Assembly (NCBI GenBank): GCA_030704615.1
Contig: CM060732.1
Coordinates: forward strand, 74,815,053 to 74,879,052
From: Takakia lepidozioides
Taxonomy: Eukaryota; Streptophyta; Takakiopsida; Takakiales; Takakiaceae
Direction: 5' to 3'
DNA length: 64,000 nucleotides
Part shown: piece after piece, positions 33,390-46,500 of the stretch
How positions within the stretch are numbered: position 1 is the stretch's first letter
Layout of the letters: each line of letters starts with the position of its first letter
The notes under the pieces: generated by a model
The model's input: only the letters and a program-made list of their open reading frames with translations
Told to the model about the DNA's origin: nothing
Database searches by the model: none
Position numbers and translations under genes: made by a program

Positions 33390-34016
33390 CTAAGGAAGGC
33401 GTATCATCGTAGTCCTCTCAAAGGAGACTCCCCAAAACCTCAGCAATGACGCTTCGAGACTAGGGGTCCTTGTGCTCCAACCAAGACTTGTTGTATCATC
33501 AGCAAAAAAAACTTGCTCCACTTGTGAGGGAAAAATAAAGGGCTGATCGTTTTCAGGAAACGTACAAGTAAAGTCCACCAGGATGAAATCGTACTCGTCT
33601 TTCTTCATGGTGGCATTTCGACCCACCATGTTGGCCTTCACCCAAGTACACTTGAATAAAATAGGCTGCAATGTGCCATAGTGTAACTGTAAAATCTGAT
33701 TAATGACCCTAACATATTGAAGAGACGCCCTCACTGGATTGGAATCGGACGCACTACTCATACTGTCTTGTTGAAAGATAGAACATACCCCACTATCAAA
33801 AATCACATGGGCTTGTCCATGAGAATGCCTCACCCTATAGTGGTGGTTTCCATAGGCCCTCATATTAGGATATGACTTCACTATGAAAGAGGGGGGTACA
33901 CTAAACCTCACCACATCCAAATCCACATCCTCCCTTACTGATTGTGCGTTTGCTAAAGCATGGGGGACTCCTGGAATGGGGGTGGTAATTGGAGGTGTGG
34001 AGGGTAATTCACACAA
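33390..34016 (-). pseudogene. DUF4216-like fragment of a CACTA transposase
   Basis: The minus-strand frame has the same order as the last exon of the tnp2 gene: 'YGNHHYRV', 'FDSGVCSIFQ', 'YVRVINQILQLHYG', 'FKCTWVKANMVGR', 'FIFPSQVEQVFF'. It is clearly diverged from the copy at 9.5-10.4 kb, so it belongs to a different, older CACTA family. Tnp2 core and DUF4218 parts are missing. A PPSF motif near its start is also shared with the intact gene. Confidence 0.75.
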
Positions 34017-34104
34017 GGCTGTCTTCCATGACGACGAAGACCACAGTGATGTGCTAGGAAGGCTTCCCTACCAGCAACCATTCCTTCTTTCTCAGTTTTG
34101 TATA

Positions 34105-34196
34105 CTCTGCACATTATTTTCTCCTCTCACTATAATTTAATGATGAGCAATCGCTCCTATGTTTAATTAGTAAATAAGATTTATTTATTTATTTTT
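34105..34196 (+). mobile_element. 3' part of a tRNA-derived SINE
   Basis: Shares TTATTTTCTCCTCTCACTAT, a CAATCGCTCC-like stretch and an (AAAT)n-type tail with the SINE at 24112-24338. The tRNA head is missing. Confidence 0.5.
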
Positions 34197-37100
34197 ATTT
34201 TTATTTTTTTTCGGTTAACAGGGTTGGAGCCCTGGTTAACTTTATTCAGAAATATTTTTGGTGGGCGAGGCCCTTACATAGATGGTTATTGGGAGGGAAA
34301 AAATTAAACCCTCTGATTACGCCATAAGGCACACACACCGTAGTCAGTGAATCGGAGCCTAACCACTCATGATGAGTAATAACGAACTGTCCGGCCTGAG
34401 GCCTTTTTGCGTAATGCTGCTAAGTGATGGTGATCCCACCGGATTCGATAATGTATGTTCCTCAAAACCATAGCTGCTAGAATAAAAAACTAGCTACGGT
34501 TAGGCCTGCTTCAGCGGATTGCTTGCCTGGCGGACTTAGCGGAAGCTGAGTCTGGAGGCCTTTGATGATTGCTTAATGTGCTTCCAGTTGGGGTTGTTGC
34601 AGATAATTCCAGGTTGGGGCTGTTGCAGATAATCCCATTCCGCCCCTAGGTCGCAATGAAGGTAGAGTGTAGCTGGGTAGTTTGGTGGTCCGATCGTGCT
34701 CTCTCGATATCTGCACATAGTTTTTTCCACGCTTTCCTGGATTCAATTTGCATGTCCATGTAGATTTTTGTGAGGAGTGAGGAAGTTCTAGTTGTTTTTG
34801 CATTGAAAGTTTTTTCGCATCTTATTTTCCAGAGGTGCTAGAGCGTAGCGCTTCTAAGAGTATCGTAAACTGGGCAGCGATTGGCTTTTGTTTTTGTTGC
34901 TGGTCGTAATTCAGCAGAATGGCCGCCGGGGTGAGGTTTATGTGCCCCCAGGTTCTGTAGAAGCTTGCGACGAGGGGCCAGACTGCTGCTGGTCCGTGAC
35001 AGTGAAGCAGGCAGTGCTCTACTGTTTCTATTACGGCAGCCGAACAACATTTGCAGATGAGGGCAGCATCAAATCCCAACCATTCCCCTACTTTTATTGC
35101 CATGTTTGCTATTTGCCAGAGAAACGCTGCTACCTTGGCTGGTCTTGTTTTGTTCCAGATTGTCCCCTAGATGGAGTTCCAGTTTTCAATTTGGAAGTTC
35201 ATGTGACTCCATCTCTCGTTCCATTTACCCAATAGGGGCTGGGGGTTCAGCATTGCCGATTATGCGTTTTTGGTTGTGTACTCAAAGAATGGCTTGGGGG
35301 ATGGCTTGAAATTCCAATGCCACTCTTTGGGATCCATGTCCAGATCTTGTAGGGGTCTCCCACCAATCCAAACAAATGTTTGACTGGCCAGCCAACTTAT
35401 CAAGGAAGTGGTGAGCGGTGGGAGAGGGTTCATCTCCTTAGCTAGGGATGACCACCAGCAGACCCTTATGGGGGTGTGGGTCAAACGAGGGGTAGGTAGG
35501 AGTTGACGGTTTTGAAGGGTAAGCCTCATGGAGTTCACTTCGCAGTGAAAGTGATATCCGGAGAATTGGTAATCGGTTTTTTCGGTGACAAACAGAATGG
35601 TAATAGTGCTGTTGATTATTCCCAGCGTCCAGAAAGTGTCATTGGGCATTACTGGGCCTTTAATAAGGTTAGGTAGCCACAGTGCTGACACTGATCGGAG
35701 AATGGTATCGTATGACTTGGTGGCTCTGGCTGCACCTACAGAGGCTGCAATTTGGTCTTTTGACCGGAAGCTGGCATTCGACCAGATGTGTTTGACCTTG
35801 TGAATGCCATTTACCTCCCAGGCAGACCATTTGCGAGCCTGATTTTTGTGATCTGTATATTGGATATTGGTATTGAGAAACAGGGATTGGCGGAGGGTTT
35901 CTTTGAACGATTCCGGGTCTGATTTTGTAAGATAGGGCCTGAGCTTGGCCCATGCCTGCCAGATTGCCGTCCACAGAGGGGATCCGACTTGTTTATGTTT
36001 GAAGCCATTTACCATCCATCTGTAAGAAGGGCTCCAGATAATCGTCTTCAGCGGAGAGGCCAAGGCAATGGTTTCCAGGCCCCTCCTTCTGGTCCTATAA
36101 ATCTGGGGATCCATTTCGCTAGAAGTGCAGTAAACTGAGTTTGTGGGTCTATAATGCCCAGTCCCCCTTTCTTCTTTGGTAGGCATATCTGCTTCCACGA
36201 CACCTGTGGCCTTTTTTTCTCCGAGGGGTGCTTTGCCCCCCAGACAAAGTTGTGCAAGAGCTTTTTCATTTCATTCACTTGCATTTCGTTGGGCCTCCAT
36301 GCTGAGGCGAAATACCATTGGCCAGCTGATAGGACCTGATTGGCTACCAGCACCCTACCAGTTAAAGACAAATGGTAGCTGCCCCAATGAGCCAGCTTGG
36401 TTTTAAATTTGGCTTGCGTTGCCTCAAAAATTTGTTGATCCGATAGATCTATGCCATACGTATAACCTAGCAAGGTTGTTGATTGCCCTAGTTCCAGCCA
36501 GCTAAGACCTTTATCTTGTCCCCAAATTGGGTCAACTCCCAGAGTTGAGGCTGAGGTCTCTCCCACCAAAAGGGCACACGTTTTGCCCCAGTTAACCTTG
36601 AATCCAGAGGCCTGGCAAAATGCTTGCAGTAAACTGCTGGCATTATCTAGATTGGAGTGTGTGGCCTGTAAAGCTAGGAACGTATCGTCTACGAACATGG
36701 ATTCTTTAATTTGTTGATGCTGTCTAGTGAAGTGATTTGTAATATGAAGACCGGTGAAGTGGTGGCTTGCCTCCATCATATGGCCCAGCGTGTCTACTGC
36801 TATTATGAAGAGGAAGGGGAAAGGGGGGCACCCTTGGCGTACCGACCGGAGCAGTGGAAATGACTTGGATGGATGCCCGTTGAGGAGAGCCCTGCTGGAC
36901 GAACCCATCAATAGTGTTTGAACCCTTGAGCAGAACTTCTGGGAAATTCCCATCCTGTGGAGTGCCCCGAGTAGGAAGGACCACTCTACTCTATCGAATG
37001 CCTTTTCAAAGTCAAGAAGGAGCATTGCAAGTTGGTTTTTTTTGCAAAGACAGGAATTTCCTGGGCTAACATCAAGTTATCTAGTATATATCTGCCCTTG

Positions 37101-37250
37101 ATGAAGCCAGTTTGGCTGGGTCTAATGATAACTGGGAGGTGGGGCTGCAGGCGGATTGCCAAGGCTTTGGCAATTATCTTGTAGGCCACGTTCAGCAGGG
37201 TTATGGGTCTATAATTTCCAATGTTTTCATAGCGCAAGACCTTTCAAATG
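34197..37250 (-). mobile_element. 5'-truncated LINE, minus strand
   Basis: The element runs leftward. The A-rich tail of the insertion is the T-rich stretch at about 34175-34212. Upstream (rightward) are a 3' region without coding (34213-34820), the C-terminal zinc-binding region, and reverse transcriptase up to about 37240, where it breaks off inside the N-terminal RT motifs. No endonuclease is present. Its RT differs from that of the LINE family at 28.5 and 44.7 kb, so two LINE lineages are represented. A 26-bp stretch is duplicated near 34580-34635. Confidence 0.8.
34822..37237 (-). pseudogene. LINE reverse transcriptase ORF, frameshifted
   Basis: On the minus strand the order is NYRPITLLNVAYKIIAKAL and 'TGFIKGRYILDN' (37210-37060), LLLDFEKAFDRVEW, QGCPPFPFLF, then MFVDDTFLA with the catalytic FVDD in place of the more usual YADD, and 'NWGKTC'. 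Next come the thumb-like region and a zf-RVT-like end with CKCC...HCLLHC (35050-34980). At least two frame changes occur, near 37025 and between 36048 and 36198, and the N-terminus is missing. The protein would copy LINE RNA at the target site, but this copy is dead. Confidence 0.85.
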
Positions 37251-37515
37251 ACTTTAATTTATTAAAATGATAAAAAAAAATGCTTTCTACTTGTTAGCAC
37301 ATAAGGGTTTAGGGTTAACAGTGGGGGGAGGGTTAGGTACAGAACAGTTGCTGTGGCAAAGTTGGAGAAAGGAGTGGATTGCGGATGGTTGCGTACTGAA
37401 TTTGGCAGGTTGTTGCAATTTTGTCATGGATTTGGTGATGGAGTGAGCTGTGAGAGGCTCTGGACACCGTCAATGTGGTAACTCTCAAAGCGGGGGAAGC
37501 GCAGGTGGTTGCAGC
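37251..37515 (+). promoter_or_regulatory. Upstream region of the CSTF77 gene
   Basis: Only about 265 bp separate the truncated LINE from the first ATG of the gene, so the promoter and 5' UTR must be here or include LINE-derived sequence. No clear TATA box is seen. GGGGGGAGGG lies near 37324. Confidence 0.3.
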
Positions 37516-40500
37516 ATGATAGAAGGCACTGGTCCAGAGATTGGTCTTGCAAATGAAAACAGTGGCTCGGCCTCGACCTTGCATGGAGAGGTTGAAGGAA
37601 CAGTTGCAAACTTCGACGATGGGTCTGCTGCCGCCTCACCTGAGCCAGCCAGCCCCATTTCGCACAATGTGAGGATAATTCTCCGCCAGATGGGAAGGCG
37701 CTGCTTTTTTGTTCACTCTCAGTTTTGTGTTGCCCTGTACCATCGCTCTTCTCACGTCTTAGGCAGAGTGTTGATTACTTAGGGTGGATATGAAAGGAAC
37801 TCTGCTTTGTCATATTTTATTGTAGGAACGGCGTGCGCGGGAGCGTATTGAATCAAATCCATACGATGTGGAGGCATGGACTCTTCTCTGCAACGAAGCT
37901 CAAGTATCATTACTCACCCTTACTTCCAACTCAAGACGTGTTATTGTATTTTGTATCGATTGCTTGGTTTTGGCGGTATTGATTCCTTTGCAGTGAAGCT
38001 CAACTACAGATTCATGAATTGCTTATAGAAAACAGTTGCCGTGTATCCACTTTTATTTTATTTTTTCATTCTTACCACTATTACAATGCTATCGCTGTAG
38101 CACTTCGGGTCAGCCAGCTCTAGGTTCGAAAAAGTCTTTCTTGCTCGGTCAATGCCAGCCATGGCGTCAGGTTTGAAATGCCGGGGTTCAGCAGATTAGG
38201 CACTTGTAATCTCCATTTTTCTGGGCACAGTCTTACAAGTTTTGATTCCTGGTCCAATGAGGATCAGTGCAGTAACGGAGCCTTGAATGAGAGCAGAGCG
38301 CTTGTGGTAGCTGATTTTTTGTCAGACGATTTTTTTTTGTTGACAGGGCTATGAGCATCATATGACCTAGCATTTAGGTTTTATTCTCAGGTTTAGCAAG
38401 CACATTTAGGCAGTCATTTGAAACATTGAAACTTGCTCAGTGGAAAATGTGCACTGCTTGGTGACAGAGGGCAAGCCGCAAGGCTCCCAAGTTTTGGTGT
38501 GGTTAGGTCATTGCTTTGATGGAGTCTACATGGAACTTACCGCTTGCACAAGGATTCAGATGCAGACATGGTAATCTGTAGAACGCCTTCCCTACCGGTC
38601 GTTGCTCATCAACAGCATCATACCATGAAAAACACTGAAGTTGGGAGGCAGTAAAGTCTGAGGGTCTTCTGGCTCATGATACTATTGGACCTTGCAGTCT
38701 CACTGACACATCACCCGCCTCTGTCACAAGTTCACATACTGTGCGTTTCATTTGCTGACCACACCTTGTGTAAACCTGACTTCAGGCTCAGTACACCCAG
38801 CTCTCAAACGACTTGTCCTTTGTCGCCAAAATGTACGGCCCTTTGGTTTAGAGTGTATGCACATGAGAGCACAGTCGTGTTCATCCCTGTCACAATGTGA
38901 TTTTCCCCTCCTTTTTGAAATGGTTGAGTTTCCCCAGCAGAGCTCCCGTATTTTCTTGGCCTTGCAGGTTTCAATGTTTGTCCTCTGATGTCACATAGGA
39001 TGGGATGGTGGACAGGCACTGCCAATTGCAAGGGCTGCTCCAATTTTTGAACAACTGCTTTCCATCTTCCCAACAGCGGTATTCTTGACTTTCCCAATTC
39101 CCTGTTTGGGTGCTTTAGCTGTTGAAGCTTTGATGGGATACATAATTGTCTGTGTTTAAAAGAGGATCTGGTCTTGTTGGTGTAATCCTTGTACATCATA
39201 GCTGTCTCTTCTTCTGGCATCTCTGGGTTGCCGGCTCAAGGGACCTATGAATCGAGCTCCCCCAAACTGAGGGCTAAAATGCGCAGGCAAGGTATTGGAG
39301 AACGTACGTGGAGGCACATATGGCTGCAAATGACGATGATGCAGTGAAGCAGATATTTAGCCGGTGTCTCCTCCACTGCCTCAATGTGGACCTCTGGTAA
39401 GCTTCTCTCTTTTTTTTAGGTTTCTTCACCTTATTGACATGTTTTGGAGTGCCTCTTTTTTGCTTTCCTGCAGGTGGAAGATATTAGTCAATAGAATTGC
39501 AATTCTACACATTCTGATGGGTGGCGTAGCTTGAACTCTGCTTTTTAGAGTGCATGTGTCGCTTTCTAAGGCTATGAGGAAAGTGCTTCTTGGAAGTGAT
39601 CTCCTCAAGGTTCTTTGTCCGCATGCTTGATGTTGCGAGGGTGTAGTTCACAACTATTTTTTATTTGCAATTTTTCAGCATGTCTCCTTGCATACCAATG
39701 CCTGTTGCAAGCATGAAGTGATCCTATTGGTGCTTGCTGTTCAAACTTGCACGTTCATGTTTCTGATTTTGACAGCCCTCACAGTATCTTCACTAAGGCA
39801 TGCCTGTAGTGCATTGTGCTGTTCTTTCTGATGAGACATCACGAGGTATAGGTTCAAATTTTTTCATCACTTGCATTTGGTGTGTGAATGACTCTGCCAA
39901 AGTTCTTCCATCATCTTCTCTCACAAGTTCCTGCATGGTATGCTGTGGGACACAAACTCCAATGTGATGAGTTTTCATCGTATGCTGTCTTCGATTGCAT
40001 TGCATCTTCTGCCGCTTGAAGTCTTTCCTTCTTTTGTGTGTTTCCATGCAGATTGGTTGTGATTCCCTCTATCTTTGTGCATACCTGCAATCTGTTTGTT
40101 TGGAGAAGTGCTGTGCTGCCCCCTCATGTATAATCTAAATTTGTCCTCTCTGGGGCAAATTTAAGTTGTTTTCTCTTTGGAAGCAGGATTAGCTGAACTG
40201 ACAATTTGGTGTGCTTCAATGGTAGAGTTCTTTGTATTTGCACAGAACACATGTGAGCAAAGATATATATGAAAGGGAGAGGTAGAGGGAGGATAGCAAG
40301 ACTCAGTTTTCTATCTGTTTGTGCCACATACATACGGCTGGGGTCGTGCAAACTGAGAGAGAGACTGCAGGCAGGGTGCATAGGAAAATTGATGGTGAAT
40401 AGGGTGGTTTAATTGAGACAGTTTGAACATTGAATCTAGGGGCCTGTTAATGGATGGTACAGGAGGTCTTATTTACGGTACATGCGTAAAGTGAACGACA

Positions 40501-43500
40501 GCAGAGGCCCTGAAGGGTGTGACGAAATGAAGAAGGCGTTTGAGTTTATGCTTGGTCATATTGGTGCGTCCTTCACAGCATTGTCTTGAGAGTTCACTTC
40601 TTTAGTCTCTGTTGCATGCAATATCTTCATTGGCTTTGCCCCTAAAATATTTTACTTCCTTCCTCTCTGGATATCGGCACATCATGTCAGGTGCCTACCA
40701 TGGTTTCTACCACCCTCTCTAATGCTTGTGCTGTCAAGCTGCTTGTTGTTTTCTGATTGCTGTGGGACCTTTCTTCCCAAAGTGTTTTAAAAGCTGAGAG
40801 GTACATGACTGTATCTCATTGAGGTGAGAATGGTCAACGGTTGACTTACCTGCAAAGGTGAAATTGTCCACATATTTTAGAAGTAAAACCACTTCCACTG
40901 CCAGTGATTTTTCAACCTGCACATTTTTCTGAAGAAGACTTGACTATCCACTACCCAAACAAATGTGTCGGTTACCTTTCACTTTTTCTTCTCGGAAGTG
41001 TCTAGGGTATATTGTGCAACTTTGGTCTATGCTTAAGAATGTTGTTTGGAGTTGACCCAGAAGGCTGTGCTGATGAATTTTTATTTTGTGTGCCAAGCAG
41101 CTTGACTACTTATTTTGCTTGTAGTGGAGGTCTTGGTCTGCAATGCTGGTGGGATTGCTGGTGTGCTAGGGTGTTTGTGCTAGTTTGTGTTTTTGTCAAG
41201 TAGTGCCTCTAATGAGACTCTTTACTTCATGCATGTCAATCTAGTCTGCGACCAGTGTTGCAGTCTCGGATTAGACTGTCCGTACATGATTCTAATGCAG
41301 GACATTTGGAGGGACATTTGTCCGGAAAGTTGGCTTTCTTATTCTCACTGTCATTTTTCCCTTGAATCACCAGTGTTGTCTCTAGTTTGTAAAAGTTGAA
41401 GGGACTATCCACTGATTGTGATGTGGATGTTGGGACAGGTGATGACATCGGAGCAGGGCCTGTTTGGCTTGAGTACATTTCCTTTCTAAAAGCAGCTCCG
41501 GTATGTTACTTTCTTCATATCCTCGTTGTTCTTGTGGAATACCCTACATGAAATGGTAATTTTCTTTGAGGTTATCAAGGGCTCTCATAGGTCACAGAGC
41601 AGCTTTAAATTTGCAGTTCATGGTTAAGGTGGAACAATGGAGAAGTATCTGTCTCTGTAAATGTTTTCTGGCTACATATGGCATTCTCCACAGGAGTGGG
41701 TGGATGAACAAAGTCCAGGTTCATTATATCTTATGCCAACATGGCAAGCCTCCTTGTTGGGAAAGAAAATTGGATCCTAAGTAGACATATAAGCTAGAAG
41801 TTTGCAAGGGTTTCTTCTTGAGAGATTGTCCTTCAGTTTAACCCAATGCAATGGAGGGAGGAACATATGCTATCAGCAAAGACTTTCAGGACTCAAGTTG
41901 ACTTTTAGATGAGTTATGGATAATATATTGTGATGACTTTTTTTTTCCCTAGTATATTTTGTTTAATCTCATTTCACTGTTGCATGCTTTTCGGAAGAAA
42001 TTTGCAAGAATAGGAGTGAACCAACTAGCTAATTGACCTATTGTCACAGGTGTAACCGCAAACAGAGTTTTAAAGTATCACATCCGGAATTCCACATGTC
42101 ACATCCAGAATTCCTGTAACTGGCAGTAGGTGGCTTTCTTGAGACCTCGGATAACTAGCATAGAAACCAAACTGCTGATATCAAGGTTGGGTGGAGGGTA
42201 ATGAGCAGTCAGCGACTTCTCTAGAAGAGTCCCAACAGATGTCTGCAGTGCGGAAAGCGTACCAGAAGGCGATACTAGCCCCTATTCACCTGGTGGAGCA
42301 AATCTGGAAGGAATATGAGAATTTTGAGAATTCTGTCAGCCGTGTCCTGGTATGCTGATTCCCCTATTTTGAGTCTATAATAATATAGCTACCATTTGTG
42401 GTCTATAAACAAGGTTCAATAATTTTGAGTTCCCACATCGGCACGCACTTGGGTGGTTCATAAGGGAGTTTTATCGTCTTCTCACACACCACAGTCCCCA
42501 AGTTGTTTGCAACTCAATTGTTTCTGACTTTATTGGACATTGTGGATGTCCATGGTTGTGTGAGCGGTTGCATGGAGGGATTGCTTTCGCATCCACTTGT
42601 GCATCTCCATTTGACCTATTGCAGGTGGTGGGTGTGAATTGGCTGAGATCAATTGCTTCTATCCATGCAAAGCATCAAGTTCTACGGCTGTTATCTGAAG
42701 GGCTGAACTTACTTATGCAGGCAAAAGGTCTCTTGGCAGAATACCAACCCAAGCATTTCAGTGCCAGGGCTGTCTATAGGGAGCGCAAGAAACTCTGTGA
42801 GCGTATTGATGCAAACCTGCTTGCAGTACCCGTCACAGGCTCCTCCAAAGCAAGTTTTCATCCCTTACTTCACTTCACTAAGATCATGACCTGCATCTTA
42901 TGGACACTGCTTAAGAAGCCATTTGTTACACCGGACTGTCACCTTATGCATAGGGAAAATCTTTCCTGTCTCAAGTCAGTGCGGTAGATATATACAAATA
43001 TGTGCAAGAGATTTAATCCTAATATTTAGGAGTCATCTGTCTGCTCATGTGTCCACTGATTGGTTGTTGACTACATACTGAATATGGTTCCCTTCTATGA
43101 TGGCCAGTATGATAAGGACAGATATTTCGCATTTGGTCCCCATGTCATGAGGGTAGATGCAGCCAGCCGAAACAAAGAGAACATAGTCACTTCATTGCAG
43201 GACTGCACACTGCCTACTAATTTGGGCAACCCACTAAATTGACATGGCTTGGCATCTACTTCCTCTGTGACCTTTGATTTTTCCTGCATTAGGCTGGGTG
43301 TTGGGTGAACAATCTAGTTCAAGCGCAGATTATGTTAGTTTGATCTTCTTATTCATGAAACAGGAAGTATGGGGTTTGTGATGAAAGCTTGTCTGACCAG
43401 ATCTTGGAGTTCACTTCTTAGCATCTCTTGCGCAGCAATTGGTAGAATGTGAAAAACATTTCCTGACCTCTACTTTGACCCCCTTGTAGACCCTATGTGA

Positions 43501-46500
43501 CTTCTGGTGCACTGGCAGGTTGCTGTAACCTGAATGTTTCTGGGTGGGCTCATGAGAGTTCATTGTTGAAGGCTTGTTCATTAACAACAATGATAAACTG
43601 TCATAAGTAAAGAAATATCTGTTGGAAAGCTTGTGCTTGTGGTAGTCCAGGTAGTCTGAGGGAGACTTTCCTCATCAAGTCTGTGCCTTACTGGTGTCAA
43701 TTTGACAAGGTGCTGATAGAGCTCTAATGAAGTTACGAATCTTGCCATCGTGCAGGAGGAGCAGCAGTGTCTCGCCTGGAAGCAGCTGTTGGCATTTGAG
43801 AAGTAAGTGCCTGCCAGAGTGTAAAATGCAGCCACATATCAATATCAGTGTAGGACATTGATATGCACGGAGTCCCCTTTGTTTGATGTAATATTAGAGG
43901 AGTCCATATGCACTTACATCAACCCAGTTATCCACTTCTGCCAGTGGTTGGACTCTTGGGACTCCGGTGGACTGTTCAATTGTGTTGTTGAAGTACCTAT
44001 ATAACTTTTATTTCATTAATCCTCTTAGCTGATGTGCAATTTCTAAACATGGAAGTGCTTATGATTGCAGAGGGAATCCTCAAAGGCTGGATCCAGCAGG
44101 CCTCACAAAGCGTGTGGCGTTTACATACGAGCAGGTACTTCACCTATTATATATTACTATGGGCTTGTTAGTACCAGTCTAGTGTAGACCTTGTTTAGAG
44201 ATTTGTACAGGTTGGGATTGTAGTTTACCCCTGCTTGTATATGTGCTACAATTGCATTTTCAAACCAAGGCAGGGTTGCTTGCAACTGTCTGATGGATAG
44301 CTTACTGATTGGGGTCTTGTGGTGCACATGTGCAGTGCCTGATGTCTCTGTATCATTATCCAGATATATGGTTTGATTATGCCAATTGGCATTCTCAGAA
44401 TGGCTCTCCTGACTCTGCTGCTGTTGTGTTTCAGCGTGCACTCAAGGCTCTGCCAGGTGCATTCAGTCTGTTCTTTCCCCAGCCTTGGATGAGAGGTTTT
44501 TAAAGTATGGCAGTTTATACTTTAGCCTTTCACTGTCATCTACTGGCTAACCGGACAGAATTGAGCTGACTGTTGGCAAGGTTTTCTCTCTTTTTCTCTC
44601 TGTGTCTCTCAGACTGGCAAGGGCAAAGCTCTGGGGCTCACTAAATTTTTCCACTGCAGAGGGGTCAACTCTGAGGTTAAGAAAACCATGCTTTGTCGCG
44701 TTATTAGACCTGCCTTGGAGTACGGATCTGCTATATGGGTTGATAACTCCAACCAGGCTAAGTCTCTAGAATCCATTCAAGTGGGGGTGCTTAAGGAGTG
44801 TATGTCAGTATGCTCCAAAACAGCCAATGTGGCTGTTCGGGGTGAGTTTGGCATTCCGTCCTTAAGCTCCCGACGAGATGAATTCAAGGTCAGATGGTGG
44901 GGTCAGCTGCAACATATGCCCAACACCAGATATCCTAAATTAATCGACTCTATATCTTGGAAACAGGACCGCCCTGTCAAACAGGCTAAGTCCTGGCAGA
45001 AGAGAGTAGAAGAGATCCTCAAGGACCTGGACCTGGATCCGCAAGTCTTGACCCTGCTGGATAAATCTGACTTAGAGGCTGTAGTGTCCTCAGCCATGTC
45101 TGTTGCCATGAGATTGTCTGATGAAAATGAAGTTAGGCAGAAAACTTCCCTGAACTTGTTTCCAGTCTGTGACATGGGGGAGGACATCTTGGATGACCTC
45201 AAGGGTCTACCCACTCTCGGCACTAGACTGAAATTTAAACTCAGGGCAGGAAGCCTACCTTTGAACAGCAAACAGAAGCAGAGAGGAAAGGGAGAGTGCA
45301 ATTGCCCGTTGTGTGGGCAATCTGAAGACAGTATTCATTTTCTGATACACTGTCCGGGGTTCTCTCACCAAAGAGACGCTCTGTTCAAATCTATTAAGGG
45401 AATTGTGCCTGTACCCCTGTTTACCAACTTTGAAAGTCTCGAGGCTGAGCCAAAAGCCCAGGCCCTCCTGAGGCCTAGTTTTTGGGCAAATCACACACAG
45501 CAGATTGATGCTTGTGTGAAGGGATTTCTAGAGGATATCTGGAAAACCCGGATTAATTCTTTATATGGAGGTAAGTCTTACTACCAACGTCAGCCCCTGA
45601 TAGAGGTAGGTTCTGTCCCTTTGTTCCCGCTCAAACTGGGCGCGGGGTCAATGGCCACAAGGCTACGGCAAACAACGTCTTATGAGTACAATCTGTGTGT
45701 CTCTCAGAAAATTGACAATAAGGGTGGGGAGTTTACCTTTGAACAAAAAACAGATGCAGAGAGGAAAGGGAGATTGTCCATGCCCGATGTGTGGTTGGAA
45801 GACAATATCCATTTTCTGATGCAATGTCCAGGGTATTCTCATCAGAGAATGACAGGACCATCGAGAACATAGTCCCCTGCACCTCTGTTCACCAACTTGC
45901 AAAATCTCCAGGCTGAGCCTGAAACCTGGGCCCTGTTTGGGTCCAATTAATGGACAGATCACACACAGTAGACTGATGCTTATGTGAAGGTCTTTCTAGA
46001 GGAAATCTGGAAAGCCCGAACGTACCGCGGTATGTCCCACTACTGGAGGGGGCCCCTCCCGAGGTTGTGTCTGTTCCCGTATTGCCCAGAATGGGCGTGG
46101 GATTTATGCCCACAAGGCTACGGCAAACAGGTCTCATGAATACATTCTGTGTCTCTGTCTGTTTGTCTCACACTTCAAGGAAGTGTGAACAACCCCAGAT
46201 CAAATTACTTAAACAAATCACCCCTTCTCAACCTTGACAAGCGATGAGATGCCAACCGTGGGGGATAAATACACACCAAAGTGAATACAGACCCACCATC
46301 CTAGATAATGCAATCCTAGAAGGGAGGGAGAAGCCACACATTTGTCAGAAACCTCTCAAAGTCATTTTCTGAGTGCTGAACCTAAGTCGCATGTGGCCCT
46401 GCAAGTGGGCAATTTAGACCTAGCTTAGCGGACCAGCCAGTGACAGTGCCCAGATGGAACCAAGGCACCAGCAGGGATTAAAGCAGCCAGGAAATCAAGT

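Noticed and set aside
36154-36406. Plus-strand ORFs inside the LINE
   Set aside because: They lie opposite conserved reverse transcriptase sequence on the minus strand.
37333-37667. Minus-strand ORFs at the CSTF77 start
   Set aside because: They are shadows of the first exon and its upstream region; no domain or splice structure supports them.
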